Shown in pieces: positions 1-12,289 of a DNA stretch of 64,000 nt. Source of the DNA: Sapria himalayana (lineage: Eukaryota > Streptophyta > Magnoliopsida > Malpighiales > Rafflesiaceae). The notes beneath the pieces were generated by a model. It did not search any database, was not told the DNA's origin, and worked only from the letters and a program-made list of their open reading frames with translations. The stretch covers positions 1-64,000 of the forward strand of contig JAREIK010004391.1 in assembly GCA_029783825.1 (NCBI GenBank), written 5' to 3'. The position numbers and the translations under genes were made by a program. Each line of letters opens with the position of its first letter. The first letter of the stretch is position 1.

Positions 1-2267
1 AAGTACCCCATTAATACTCAAGATCATGGTCAATTTCATATTATAATTTCTTTATTTTTATATGACTGGATAGTCTCAAGTCAAAGTCATGATAGTTGAC
101 TCTTGAGGTATAGAAAATTATAGAGCCATAACTACTCATTCCAAAGCTATATTGATTATTTAAAGCCATGACTTTTTGAACACTAATTGTTATAGAGGAC
201 ATTCGACATTACTCGTGTACTATCATTTTTAAGGCTGTGACTCTTGTCATCAATAATAATATATCTACAACTTATATGTGCAAACTTAGTGCTGATGTTG
301 TGGCATCCTAACAGTGCCATACAATATGTTATATGAGAAAAGAAAATATTAGTACAATATTCACTAATAGTATCATGGACACTTTAGAAATTTGAATGGT
401 TTCTTTTGCTCTATGTCCAATTCCTCATGCCATAGCCACAACCAACAGATAAAAGACCTCTATGACTAAATACATATAAAAGAAATCATTCATCATTCTT
501 GTGACTAAATACATATAAAAGAAATCATTCATCATTCATGTGACTAAATACATATCAAGAAATAACATTTTCCAATGTCATGACCTTCACATAATACCAC
601 GGCTATATAAAAATATAAGAAAGTATCTTTACTCTATGGCTACTTCATAGTATTGTGGCCCTATATGGACTACAAATGGAAAAAAGTATGAAGTTTTTGT
701 CATTTTGAAGTGCCATAATTTTGTGTTATAGAGAGATTAGGCCAAAGTCTTTGTCATTGTTAGCACCATGACTTTATGTTGTAGAAATATCAAGATATTG
801 AATAGAGTAACATTCATTTTCTAGAGTCAAGGCCTCAATCTGAAGAGATAAAAGCCAAAATTATGACTTTTCTTTAAAATTCATGATTTCCTACTTAGAA
901 TAATGCAATGTTTCCCAAGTATAAAAGTGAAATATAGAGAATTTCTTAAATTATTCTAATTTCTTCTCATTCTCTCTCATGCTACAAGCAAAATCATAAC
1001 AACTAAAAACCCTAGGGGTGAATTTTGCACTCTATAGGGTTATACAAGCAAGAAAGGGATGCATGATTTATGTCAATCCCTAGAGTTGGGTTGCACGGAT
1101 CTCAAGCCCATCTCAATTAGGGCTATATTCAGAAATTTATACGAAACTATTGTGGTCATGGGTGTTTGTAATTTGAATTTTATGATATAATTAGTTTGAA
1201 TTATGAATGTATTAATGGTTTTTATTTTATGTATGTATATTGATGATAATGACTAAATAAATCTTGAATGAGAATTTTGACTATTAGTAGGTTTGTGTGA
1301 AATTGTCATGATAGATGGTGATAGGCTAACCATGAGGCTAACACATGCTTTTATATGAGTATATTATGATGCTAAATGTACAAATACTTTTATATGTCAA
1401 TCCATAAAATTCATCTTAAAGGAATATAGTGCTTGATTAAGATAAATATTATATAGAATATTCTCCAAAAAAATATATCTTCAATGTGAGAGTTGCATCA
1501 CTACTAGTGAGGATGATGAGTTGTAATCCTTGGGATATGCATGAGTATATTATGACTCATAATATTGGGATAGCCCTTATTAACTATCACCACATTGTGA
1601 GTCTCTAGATAGTTCCCACAAGTGAATCTTGAGATTATAATACATTAATTATGATTGGATGCAAATTATGATGGTAAAAATATAAATGCTTATCAACTAT
1701 ATAGATCATTGGTCTTTATGATAATGATGATTAGAGACTATAAGTGTGTATACAAAGCAACCATCAAGAGTAGTTGATGAAATTGCCTAAAAGGTATGAG
1801 ATTGTGAATAATTCTTACACATAAATAAATTATTATCATGATGGTGACATATATGCAAGACTGCTACGAGGAGACCACTAGTTAGAAGAGTTCAATAGTG
1901 AAAACCACCTTGTATGCCATTAGGGTGAGGGGTCATTACAAAATACCATAACCTTTGTTATGTGTCCACCATTATATATGTTGAGAAACTTAATAGTATC
2001 ACATAGACAAAATTAATTAACTATTGACTTAAGATTTGTTCAATAATCTGTGTATCTATTTTAGTGAAAATAGGTTATCTCATTATTGTGTAACTGAAAT
2101 ACTAATACAATTTCCAAATGTTTGATATCTAGATAAATGTCTATTATACTAATTTTATGACCCATGGACTTATGAATCTTAGTTGATAAAATACTCTTAT
2201 CATCAAATTGCTGAGACATCATCTAACTAATTAAATTAGATAGAGTAATAAAATCACAACAAATATA
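1..2267 (+). repeat. Athila/Tat-like LTR (5' LTR, left end outside window)
   Basis: This is a non-coding, very AT-rich long terminal repeat. Positions 1-900 carry many copies of short CATGAC / GTCATG words, about 30-80 bp apart. A short segment near 1000-1110 (with ccctag, and a gagttgggttgca block) and an AT-rich tail up to about 2260 follow. The same three-part order recurs at 6950-8290 (+), 20880-23141 (-), 32570-34735 (-), 59711-61880 (-) and in the duplicated block, which defines a dispersed family. A decayed primer-binding site follows directly and gypsy pol remnants lie downstream on the same strand, so I infer a 5' LTR. The true left end is not in the window. Confidence 0.6.
463..560 (+). 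repeat. 39-bp tandem repeat, about 2.5 copies
   Basis: The word tgactaaatacatat starts at 463, 502 and 541, giving an exact 39-bp period. The first two units are almost identical and the third diverges after about 15 bases. It lies inside the CATGAC-rich part of the LTR and is best read as a local slippage duplication. Confidence 0.9.
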
Positions 2268-2286
2268 TTGACACCATTACTAGGTA
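2268..2286 (+). other. Decayed primer-binding site of an Athila/Tat-type element
   Basis: The sequence ttgacaccattactaggta lines up without gaps with the primer-binding site typical of plant Athila/Tat gypsy elements (TTGGCGCCGTTGCCGGGGA as I remember it). Six of the seven mismatches are G to A or C to T, as expected from deamination of methylated cytosines. Its place just after a long LTR and about 750 bp before gypsy RT remnants on the same strand supports the call. Confidence 0.6.
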
Positions 2287-3019
2287 CTATTTAGTTTAGT
2301 TAGTCAAAAGTGAGGTTACTTAATTATTAATGTAAAAAGATAACTTGGGCCTTTGTATAAATATCAAACAAATAATGATGACAATTTGAAGAGAATGAGT
2401 AGGAAGGATCAAGCAAAACCCCCATGGAAGAGCTTGATGGTAACGAAGGTAGACATGGAGAACTTAAAGATTTGATTTGATAAATTTTAGAGCAAAGCCA
2501 TGACTAAAGAAATGAGAGCCATAGTAAATCTAAAAGCCATGACACTCAATAGATATTATTTGATATATAGGGTTGTGGTTTTCAAAGTAGCCATGAATTT
2601 GGATGCACAACTACCAACAGATTGGGAAAACCCACGGGCTAATTTTGAATGCATTTCCCAATCACCATCATTATGCTTTTCTAGGAAAAAAATAAGTTAA
2701 AGCCCAATATTATTTCATCATTGATAATAGAGAATATAAAGACCTAAAATGTGAATCTCATAAAAAATTATAAAATTGCTTTGGCATGGTTCACTAGACA
2801 ATATAAAAAGGATTAGTTTATTAGTATGCATGCATAAAATCTATTTAGAGGAATATATGAGACTAATGATTGCACCTTTGTGATGGCTAAATCCCATTAT
2901 GTAAGTTATAGTAAAAAAAATGATTATTAAATGGTTAAACACATGTATTATTTAAAAAATATCTAATAGCCCATGAGTGAGTCTCATTCATTGATAAAAT
3001 ATTGGACGTGATTTCTTTC

Positions 3020-4400
3020 TATTCTTATTTTTACTTTCTAGATGGGTATTTTGGTACAATCAAATTAAGATATATCTTGTAAACTAAGAGAAAATAATAT
3101 TTACCTACCCATTTGGAACCTCATCATTTAGAAGAATACTATTTGGATTATGTAATACACCTATTATGTTTCAAAGATGCGTGAATGCAATTTTTATCAA
3201 TCTTAACGAAGAAATTATAGAGATATTCATGGATAATTTTTTAGTTTGTTGATATTCTTTTAAAGAATATTTACATAATTTAGAAGTTGTATAAAATATA
3301 TGTAAAAAAAATATTGTTATCTTAAATTTGGAAAAAATATCATTTCATACTTAACTAGATAATAGTATTGGGATCTTCAGTGTTAGTTAGAGATTCAGAT
3401 ACTAATAATGCAAAAGTATTTATCATGAAAGATTTACCATACCCTACTATCATAAAAGGGGTGAGAGGTTTTTTTAGACGTGTGCTTTCATAGGACATTC
3501 ATTCATAATTTTTCAAAAATAGCTAAACTATTATTTAAATAAATGGAAAAAGATGGTTTTAACTTTGATCACGAATGTATAAAAGTATTTGAATAACTAA
3601 AAAAATTGCATTGAAATTCAAATCTTGATTTTGAAAAACTATTTCTAATTATTTTCGATGTGAATGCACACGCCTTAAAAGCAATGTTTGGAAATAAGTG
3701 AGATAGAATTTTTAGAATGATCGATCTCTTATGCAAGTTGTATATTAAATGAATCCCGAGGGAATTATGCAATTATGAAGAAATAATTATTGGTTGTGGT
3801 TTTTTCTTTTGACAAATTCTGACCATAGATATTTGGAGTAAACGTGGTTGGTTATCTATATAGATTATGTGGTGGCGTGATATTTAATGATAAAAAAATT
3901 AAGCTAAACCCATGCTGATAAGGTGGATACTACAACTCTAAGAATTATATCTTTAAAAAAGGGGAGTGAAAATATGATAACTAATCATTTATCATAATTA
4001 AAATATAAAGATGCCAAAATAAAAAAAAACTAAAATTTCAAAAAACTTTTCGGATGAGCACATTTTGAAAGTCAAAAATCGACTTCTTTAGTATGCTACT
4101 TTTTCCAATAATTTAGGATGCAGTATTTTAGCTCCATTTTTCACATCACATAAAGAAAATTCTTTATGATATGAAATTTTATTTTTGGAATGATCCATTA
4201 TTACTTAAAATAATATTAGTCAGATTATAGAGAAAAGTAAATATCATGTCCATTCTTAGTGTCATGAAATTTGTACTCTAATGGAGATCCGAATAGATAT
4301 CATTGTTGCTATTTTAATTATGTGTCATGACTTCCATCTTAAAATATCACACAGATCCCCAAAGTATAAAATCTATACATAAAGAAAAAAAGAGGAGAGA
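3020..4400 (+). pseudogene. Ty3/gypsy (Athila/Tat-type) pol fossil: RT, RNase H, start of integrase
   Basis: In one frame from 3100 the translation reads FTYPFGTSSFRRILFGLCNTP, then FQRC, then IFMDNF (FMDN at 3226-3237), then HNLE and ILNLEK. This is the gypsy RT order PFGL-like box, FQRCM, FMDDF, NLEKC. The second catalytic Asp of the FMDD box is Asn here. Around 3410-3560 a frame resembles the connection segment (TIKGVRGF, then SKIAK). RNase H-like words follow to about 3850, and 4050-4260 matches the Athila/Tat linker before integrase (DEHILKVKN). CH...CHDF-like words near 4250-4340 may be the integrase zinc finger. Stops and frameshifts are frequent, so it is dead. It probably belongs with the LTR at 1-2267. 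Between 2290 and 3020 I see only short CATGAC-rich sequence where gag should be. Confidence 0.85.
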
Positions 4401-4599
4401 AGAGGAACATGACATGCACTCTAAGAATCCTAGGTGACACAAATTCAACCCCAACATAAGGGTAAATCCAAAGAAAATAACAAGCAACTTTGATATAATT
4501 AGAATTTTGTAGTTATAAAATTTGTCTGCATTCATTGGCACTCCTAAATATATGAGATGTTTTTCAACACACCTTCCATGATTCTCATACCCCAAATAT

Positions 4600-5390
4600 A
4601 CTCCTAAATAATTGTGATGGCTTATTAATCTAATGAGTTTATATTTGTATTTATGTTGTATTTGGTTATGAATGAAAGTGGATGAAATTTAGAACTAAAA
4701 GTTAGTGTTTTTATGAATATATCAATTTATGCTGACCATGGTGAATCATGATAGGTAAGCTACATGATGCACTCATGTGATTTGATAAGAATGAAATGAT
4801 ATCACTTCTAATCTTACATATGAGATAAACTAATATGTGAAAACCTAATATTGAGATATATTTAATCATTTTGAGTAATATGCTAATGAAGCCAAAAGCA
4901 AAAATATATTAAAAACTGATACATTATATACTATCTAGAAGAACTAACCATTGAGTAATGTGTGAGTCAAGTATAATATCTTACATAGGAAGTTTTCCAT
5001 AGCATGGGAGTCATACGTTAGTTGTGGAATATGGTGATAGGCTTGTCACAAGGCATACACAAGTATGATAGACTCATATGATGTTGATAGCACTATAAAT
5101 CATTTATATTTATATCATACTCATAAGTAAGATTCATGAGAAGATATATTTTATTTATGATGAGTATGATGCTTATGAAGCTGAAATACAAATATACTTA
5201 GTACCACATTATCTCATATCATTAAGACAAATAGGAGTTGGAGAAAAAAGTACATACTTGAAGTAATACTCAAGGCTAGTCGATATATTACCTAAATTGA
5301 TGTATATGTGCAAATGACATGTACACAAAAAGATATGTTACTTTGGTGTTGAAAAAAATCACATCTGTGCATGTCTGGACCGCTATCTTA
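4600..5390 (+). repeat. Fragment of the dispersed LTR family (AT-rich tail part)
   Basis: This resembles the tail of the first LTR (about 1170-2000) in the same orientation, with shared wording such as gaatcatgataggtaagct and repeated atactcatgaagct-like phrases. It directly follows the pol fossil and could be what remains of that element's 3' LTR after a large internal deletion. The ends are not sharp and the alignment was made by eye. Confidence 0.45.
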
Positions 5391-5399
5391 TTTGTTAGT

Positions 5400-6351
5400 A
5401 GAGGTCACACTTGATCATTCTATAGCACTATAATACTTAGGCCCATTCTATCTCCCAACTTTAGTATAACTACCTTAGAATAGTGGCTTGACTTGAGATG
5501 AGTCACCCTTTTATAAATTCATGAGTAACTCTACTACTACCATAATAGTGGCCAAGTCTTGGATATCTCTTCTCATCAACTCTTTCTTAGACAAGTTGTC
5601 CATAAAATTGAAGAGTAATTTCTTATCTCATGTTAGGAGCATAAAGCATTAGTGAAAATTTTCCTTAACATTTTCATGAATTAATCTAATGTGTTTGAGA
5701 TGCTTTTGTCTTTGTATGTTCCATATATATAAGTCTTAAGAATAGAATTGCTTCTTGATCTCTTTCTTGAAGTGGACCCAAGTATATATTGTGCACATTT
5801 CTCCTTTCTATTTCCATAAATTTTCTATGCTACCATAGCATTACATTACCAGTGAAAAAAAGGATAGTTCTACATATCCTTATTACCTCAACAATTAGTT
5901 AAATTGTCTCATAGAACCTTTCCATGTGTCATAAATAGTTGTCTTACTCTCTGGCATACCATTGCCCCCAAAGGTGTGAGGGTTTGGCACCTTCACCCAT
6001 GGTGCCTCATGGGTGGCCATCACTCGAGTTAATAATGTTGCCTTATAAATTACAGCCTCTTATCTTAATTCCTCTTCCATTTTTTTTAGGAATTCCACCA
6101 CCGACTCTAAGCTAGTTAAGCTTATCTACGACCCTCATGAATTCCTCATATGATACCATCAGAACTAATGAGCTTTTCATTCTCTCTTAAAAGTCTTGGA
6201 TATGTACTTTGAGATCATACATAGCCTTTATGATTTGCTCCATGAGATCCATTCCCTCTTTGGTGTCTCCAATGAAAATCTCTAACTTGGTCGCCCGACC
6301 ATCCAACCTTATAAGATGATCACATGACCCATCCTTCTTTTCATTATCCAT
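5400..6351 (-). pseudogene. Ty3/gypsy gag fossil
   Basis: Read on the minus strand from a possible start at 6349-6351 (MDNEKKDGS), the translation passes through a segment resembling the N-terminal coiled part of plant gypsy Gag (LDGRATKLE, then GDTKEGMD). It reaches VKVPNPHTFGG near 5960-6015, like the conserved Gag phrase VEVPKPPTFNG. Near 5470-5610 it reads DNLSKKELMRRDIQDLAT and then KGDSSQVKP, the usual end of the capsid region (LQPWAxxELRRRxVxDLAxA) followed by a basic, serine-rich stretch. The core between these is broken by frameshifts and stops. Gag normally packages element RNA into virus-like particles in the cytoplasm; this copy cannot be made intact. I see no pol beside it, and a chromovirus is likely but not certain. 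Confidence 0.65.
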
Positions 6352-6949
6352 GGAGGGAGCGTCAAGGTCTTTTCCTCAAGCTTTTTGGAGATTTTCTCCA
6401 TATGAGAGCTTACTATTGTTTCTTTTGAGACTTCACACCCATAATCTTAACATGTATTTGATATCAACCATCATAGACTTGGTTTTTCTATTAAATGTAC
6501 ATGGAATACTTAAGCAACTCACCCCTTGGATATTACTAAATCAGCCACTTGCATGCCTTACACGTGATACTCTACTTCTAAAATAATTTAGGAATAAGAG
6601 AAATCCATAAAAAAACTAGAATGAAAAAGACTTCATATTCAATAATGTTTATAACTTGGTGAATTAAAAAATGAGGTCATATCCTATGTTATACATACCA
6701 ATGGAAATGTCCAGAACTTGGGATGGTTCTAGACATCAAAAAAAAAAACTAGAGCCTTTGAATGTTCTAGATATAGCACTCTTTTAGAACCTTCTAAACT
6801 TTGTTAGGAAAAGGATGTCTCTCTATATATCTAGAAACTTCTCATCTACCTATATAAATCTCCTAAGAGTTATTTGCCTTAATTTGATTGAGAGAGGGGC
6901 CTTCCCTAAGTGCTAATATGTCACATGACTCTTTTATAAAATTATGATT

Positions 6950-8290
6950 TTTGAGCTATATAAAATTAAATTTCCATAAGAATTCATTCCAAAGTAATGG
7001 AAATTATTCAAAGAAATAACTTTTGGGTTAATAAATATTAACAAGGACATAACTCGAATATGACTATTTCTAAGATCATGACTCTTATCCTCAAAGGAAT
7101 GCATGATTGCAACTTATACCTACAAGATAGGTACAATGACCATTGCCAGTACCTAGCACCATAGTCACATACATATCAAGAAAGATAAATGACCAATGTT
7201 GTAGCCTCTACTTTGAAAAATGACTATATAATAATATTGGAAGTCATCTCCACCATGCAGCAACTTCATAGTGCCATAGCCATATATAGATTACAAACAA
7301 TGAAGGCACGTAGACCAGGACAATTTCATAGTAGTGTAACTTTTTGTAATAGAAAATTAGGCACAAGTCATAATTATTTCAAATGCCTTGACCTTAATTA
7401 AATCTCAAAAGATCAATATGTCGAATAGAGTTGCATCTATTTTTTAGAGTCATGATCTTAAGCTAATGAAATGAAGGTTGGAGTGATGAATTTCATCTGA
7501 AAGTAATGATTTCCTAGTTAAAATAATATGATGCTGCTCAAGTATAAAAGTAGAACTTAGAGAACTTTTGTGAAAGTTCCCACTTATTTTCCTTCTCTCT
7601 CATGAAACAAATAAAAGCCTTAAAAACAACAAACCTTATAAGTAAATTTCATACTCCCTAGGGATTTTACAAGGGAGCAAGAAATACAAGAATTATATCA
7701 ATCTTTTGAGTTGAGAGGTGTGGCTCTCAAACCCTCTCCTTTATAAATAAATCCATGAATTCGTATGAAATTATCATGATCTAAGGTTTGTATGATTTAA
7801 ATTATGTGATGGAATTGGTTTGAATGCTTGATGTATTTATAATTTGATTATATTTTAGTTTATAAATTTTGAACGATGATGACTAAATAGAATTTAAAAT
7901 AAAGTTTTGACTAAGTGGATTTGTTCAAGATTATTATGATAGATAATGATATATAAGCTATAAGACTCACGTGTGTATATGATAAGAAGATGGTGATAGC
8001 CCTTCCAAGTATGATGCAGGATATGAACCTATATGTTGAACCCCAGGGTTTTATTAAGTTAATCATTATGATTATAATGAGTATGAAGCTGAATGTATGA
8101 ATACTTTTATATATCAATCCATTGTTCACACTATAGCTGAAAGTATGAATACTTTTATATATCAATCCATTTTACCCACCATAGCTGAAAGTATGAATAT
8201 CATTAACAAATTTATAATAAACTTCAATCCTACTAAATGATACTCAATAAAAACAAGTATGTGATTTGATTAGAAGGTGGATGTATGAGG
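6950..8290 (+). repeat. Dispersed LTR family, + orientation
   Basis: The order matches the first LTR: a CATGAC-rich part (6950-7550), then tctctcatgaaac, a short block with ttttacaagggagcaag and ttgagttgagaggtg (about 7640-7740), then the AT-rich tail. It corresponds to about 1-1420 of the first LTR. The far end fades into AT-rich sequence with no clear terminus, and I found no coding sequence attached to it. Confidence 0.55.
8088..8205 (+). repeat. 48-bp tandem repeat, about 2.5 copies
   Basis: The word gctgaa(a/t)gtatgaat starts at 8088, 8136 and 8184, an exact 48-bp period, with each unit containing acttttatatatcaatccatt. It is in the tail of the LTR fragment and expands one phrase that is single-copy in the first LTR near 1380-1410. 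Confidence 0.9.
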
Positions 8291-8771
8291 TTGGCTTCTT
8301 TCAAAGCATTTACTAATTCTAGCTTTGGCATATGATTTAGTAGAATGAATAGTATATGAATTTCTGGAATGTGTTTTTGTTTTTAGGATATACAAGTTAC
8401 AAAACTTTATTGAAGTATGATTCTTTTATTGGGAAAAAAATGATAGTTCATCATATATAATGAATAAAGTAAAAGGAAATATAAGAAATTAATGGTTTTT
8501 TTTTGTTTAGTTTTCAAAAGAAGTAATATATATGAACTTGATTCAAACATCATGACTGAAAAGATGAAAATAAAATTGAGAAGCATAGGAAATAAGTTGA
8601 GCAAGAAAACAAATGAATCATGTTTTTACATATAATTTTTCAAAACATGTGATATCAGATTAGAAATTTTTACTTTTTAAAGTTTCATGTTGTGAAATAT
8701 CAATTTATTTTAGTTCTTTTTTTAATTTAATATGGACATTTTCATATAACAAAAATATTTAAATTGAATTG

Positions 8772-8798
8772 GTGTGCATGCGTGCGTGCGTGTGCGTT
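8772..8798. repeat. Alternating purine-pyrimidine TGCG microsatellite
   Basis: The tract is tgtgcatgcgtgcgtgcgtgtgcgt, a strictly alternating purine/pyrimidine run rich in CpG inside AT-rich DNA. Such runs can adopt Z-DNA in vitro. I see no gene whose promoter it could belong to. Confidence 0.85.
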
Positions 8799-9560
8799 AT
8801 ATTGGACTTTATATTTCACCATTTGTCTTGGCTTCATGTTTGAGGATATGAAAATCTAATTTCTAAATGCCTTCAAAAAATTCATATTCTAAAATTTGAA
8901 GACTCGTGTATGTACGTCATTAATCATCTATGCATGTCATTGCTTCAAGTATCTATAGTGCATAAGTTATCTTTTGGTGTTCAAATATATTAATAGCAAA
9001 GGAAAAAGCAAGTTTTGACATTATAATGTACATTAGTAGAATTGTTTGATCTCATGTTATTCTAGATAGATTAAAAAAGATAAATTCTAGAGATTTATAC
9101 CACTTCATATGGTCAAGATTTCATAATTCATTAGACAATATATATGAAAAATAATCAATATCTATTTTTTTGAAAGGTGAGACATACATGATAGACCAGA
9201 TCATTATTTTCTATTAACTAATTATAAGAAGACTTAATAATTTCCAAATGTTGGCAGTGTTATTACAAGATGAGACATTACTTAATTTTTTTTTCTCTTG
9301 ATATCTATTTTAATTATTTAAATATTCATGTATTTTATCCTATGGTTTGGTTTATAAATTCACACACATAGCTATAACATTTTAAATGATATTTACATCT
9401 TCAAATTTAAGAGTTGGATCTACACAAGTAGATAACAAATATAAAAGCAATATCATTTATAGATGTTTTCATAGGAATCATATGATAAGAAAGTTGAACA
9501 TGCTTTTTGAAAGAGATATACAAATTAAGAATATTTTCTAAATTCTAAGGGAAATGTCAT

Positions 9561-9670
9561 GCTAGTTATCATTCTAACTAATCATGATCTTACAATTTGT
9601 TGGCTATATAAGAAGTATCTTGCTAGCTATTATTCTAATTAATCATTATCTTACAATTTGTTGGTTATAA
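9561..9670 (+). repeat. 61-bp imperfect direct repeat, two copies
   Basis: Two adjacent units begin gctagttatcattctaa (9561) and gctagctattattctaa (9622), and both run to cttacaatttgttgg. Several substitutions separate them, so this is an older local duplication. Confidence 0.85.
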
Positions 9671-10979
9671 AAAGTGGTCATTGAAGATCATTGAAATCTA
9701 ATTTTAAGTTATATTGAGTTGTGATTACTTAAGGTCAAATAAATTATATTTTTAGATATTTTGTTTGACATACCTTATATGGTGACCAATACCAAAACTA
9801 GTTCTATAACTATAAATTTGTTTACAATAATCATATAAATTATAAAATATTTTCAACCTTTTCTCTAGCATGCTTTGTTTTTTTATATTAAAGTGATTCC
9901 TTATTAAAGATTTACATTCATTAATCCTATGTTTTTTACTTATATAGAGATGAGGCTTATAGGATATATGAGGTCTCATCATCTCTAAAAAATAATATTC
10001 TTATTGATGATTTTCATCATTGTGATGATTACAAACCATTCTAAATTCATCAAAAAAAAATTCCATAACAGTTGAAATAGTAGGAGGAAAATGTTTAAAT
10101 TAAATAAAATGAAAATAAAATTTTCAACTTTGTCATGTTGACCATTTACATAGTGTTACCACTTACTAGATATCTTCAAATTTGAGATTTGTAAAAGGTC
10201 TTAGTAATAACCCAAGAGGTTAAAATGTAGTGAATATAGATCAAAAAAAAAATTATATAAGACAAAATTAGAAAAAAAATATTTATGAGCAATTGAGGGT
10301 AAAATATACAATAAAAATTAAACAAATTACATATTTTTCATGTTCTTAGCAATTGTCATTTTCATAAAACAGTCAATTAAAATGATCGATGATTGACTTA
10401 GCAATTTAAAAAAAAATAAGTCACTTTAAATAAGACTTGTTTACATGATTCATGACCCATGTGCCCCTTAGGTCAAATAAGAAATCACGTACACCTAATG
10501 AGTCATCATTGCACAACCCAAGACCTATGAGCTTGGTAACTCATGGCAATTCATAGCCGGAGACACATGGATGACATGCTCATAGGCAACACCAGCATGC
10601 ATCCTATATCTTCATGCTCAATTTTGCTTACGACTTCTTGTTGTATTAAGTCATTTCAAATAATCTGAGATTCAAGATAAGGGCTCCACCAAGAGTCTTG
10701 CTCTACATAAAGTTAGCATTACTAAGAACCAAAATGAGTATCTTCAATCTCCTTAATGGAGGAAATAATTGAAACACAACACTATAGTGATTTCCAAGTA
10801 TACTATGAGAATATCCACCAAAATAATACTCTTAGATTATGGTCCAAGGCATCCCTTCTAATGTAAAGCTAAACATCCTTCTCACTCATATATTTGAGTT
10901 TTCAATCTAAGATATTAATGATGGATCCTAAATCACAACAATTACATGATCCCCTCTACATAATGATACATAATGTTTT

Positions 10980-11300
10980 CACTTTGCTAGTATTCAGTAC
11001 TATTAGTAAATTGTTGACTAGTTTTTTCTAGTCTTAAACAAAATATGTAACATAATGAGCATCATCCAACGTACACATAGACATTAGGTTCATATATATA
11101 TTTGGAACATGTGGCACATTCAATCTATCTAAATGGCATATTATTTTAATATTAATAATTATAATTATCAATTGGCCATTATTATCCACCTTAACCACAC
11201 TAATCAATAGATATGTAAGAAGATAACCTTTCACTATGAGAAGTAACTTGGGGTGAGACAGCAAAATCAACCACCCACTTATCCTAACCAAATGTTTGAG
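10980..11300 (-). pseudogene. Ty1/copia protease-region fossil
   Basis: On the minus strand, 11239-11280 reads WVVDFAVSPQVTSH, which matches the copia aspartic protease start W-V-x-D-S-G-A-S-x-H-x-T with the catalytic DSG changed to DFA. After a stop, the reading continues in another frame with a VVKVDNNG-like segment. At about 11060-11130 it reads VPHVPNIYMNLMSMCTLDD, matching the conserved end of this region (V-R-H-V-P-x-L-x-x-N-L-I-S-x-G-x-L-D-D). The usual tail ExGYxTxFG is echoed by AHYVTYFV. Expected neighbours would be Gag zinc knuckle upstream (higher coordinates) and integrase downstream. I could not find clear versions of either, so only a slice survives. It is a separate insertion from the copia fossil at 14.6-17 kb. 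Confidence 0.7.
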
Positions 11301-12240
11301 TGAACTTTCATATTATATGTATTGACTTAAGGCAAACTAGATTCTAATCTACATTTTTATTCATAGCGAACACTTAATTATAATCAACAACAAACATTCC
11401 TAAAATTTATGTTAATAATTCCCAATTCTCATTGAAGTATTTGATTTTTTTAATATTGTCTAAGATGGAAAAAGACTATCCTTAGTGAGAAATGACTCAA
11501 AATGAGTCATGACTATCTTTATAATATTAAAATAAGTAATAAATAATATAAAAGAAGGGAGAATACATGAATATTACAAAGTGTGTGAGATTAAGTGCTA
11601 AATACACGCCTTATATCTCTTTCAAAGTGCTATTAGAATGTGAAGTTATAATGGATTGACAACCATATCACACTACTTTTTGGTAGATTCATATCTAGTA
11701 TGAGTAAGTTGTGTATGTTGCACTCGTTTAGTGTAGAATATAAGTCCTAGGTATTCAAGTTTCCTAGACTTTGTCTCATTATGGACTTGAACTAAAGTTG
11801 ACTAAAAGACTAACTATTATGTTATGTGTACACAAGTAAGATTTTCTCTCTAGAAAAATCTTAGCCTCTTTAGAGTCTAATTGATTTATACATGTTAGTA
11901 TATATGATGACACTATAAGTGCATCATCATTCGAAGGGCCAACAAGTTTAGTTGTAGCCAACATATGGTTATGTCTCACAACTAGGTATCGAAGTAAGGT
12001 TGTAGTAGAGTAAGAAGAAGTAGTGGGTCTAATTATGTTTTTTACTTTCTTATCATTCAAAGGCTTTTCAAAAATAGTCATGCTCAAATTTTATCGGGTC
12101 TAGATGCATGCATCAATCGTGTTGTGAAGTGTGACATGATGATTTTGGAGTGTGTGACATGATGATTGTGGAGTGTGGAACATGCATGATAAAGTGATAG
12201 TGACCCTCATTTATGGTATGATGTTGATAGAGATCATTAT
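11300..12240. other. Unassigned region with an unrecognised 102-codon minus-strand ORF
   Basis: Positions 11779-12087 hold a minus-strand ORF of 102 codons (starting MSMTIFEKPLNDKK). It lies upstream of the copia protease fossil on the same strand, so it could be decayed gag, but I cannot match it to one. At 12129-12174 a 23-bp unit (gtgtgacatgatgatt...) occurs twice in tandem. I see no other feature here. Confidence 0.4.
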
Positions 12241-12289
12241 TATAATCTACATATTGAAGAGTTGCAACATATCATTGAAATTATAACTT

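Larger units (their letters stand above)
8290..10450. other. AT-rich stretch without recognised genes
   Basis: I find no convincing protein remnant on either strand. The longest open stretches (about 65-76 codons at 8407-8604 and 9752-9982, both minus) have the low-complexity composition expected by chance. Visible structure is limited to an alternating TGCG tract at 8772-8798, poly-A/T runs and the 61-bp direct repeat at 9561-9670. Confidence 0.6.

Noticed and set aside
1..900. CRISPR-like array from the regularly spaced CATGAC words
   Set aside because: The repeated words are only 6-8 bases, the spacing is irregular, and everything else points to a plant retroelement LTR.
3020..4400. Endogenous pararetrovirus instead of a gypsy element for the RT fossil
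   Set aside because: The RT is followed by RNase H, an Athila/Tat-type linker and possible integrase zinc finger, and is preceded by an LTR and PBS; no movement-protein or coat-protein remnant is seen.
11779..12087. 102-codon minus-strand ORF as a host gene
   Set aside because: Its composition is unremarkable and I recognise no domain; it lies upstream of a copia protease fossil, so decayed gag or chance is likelier.
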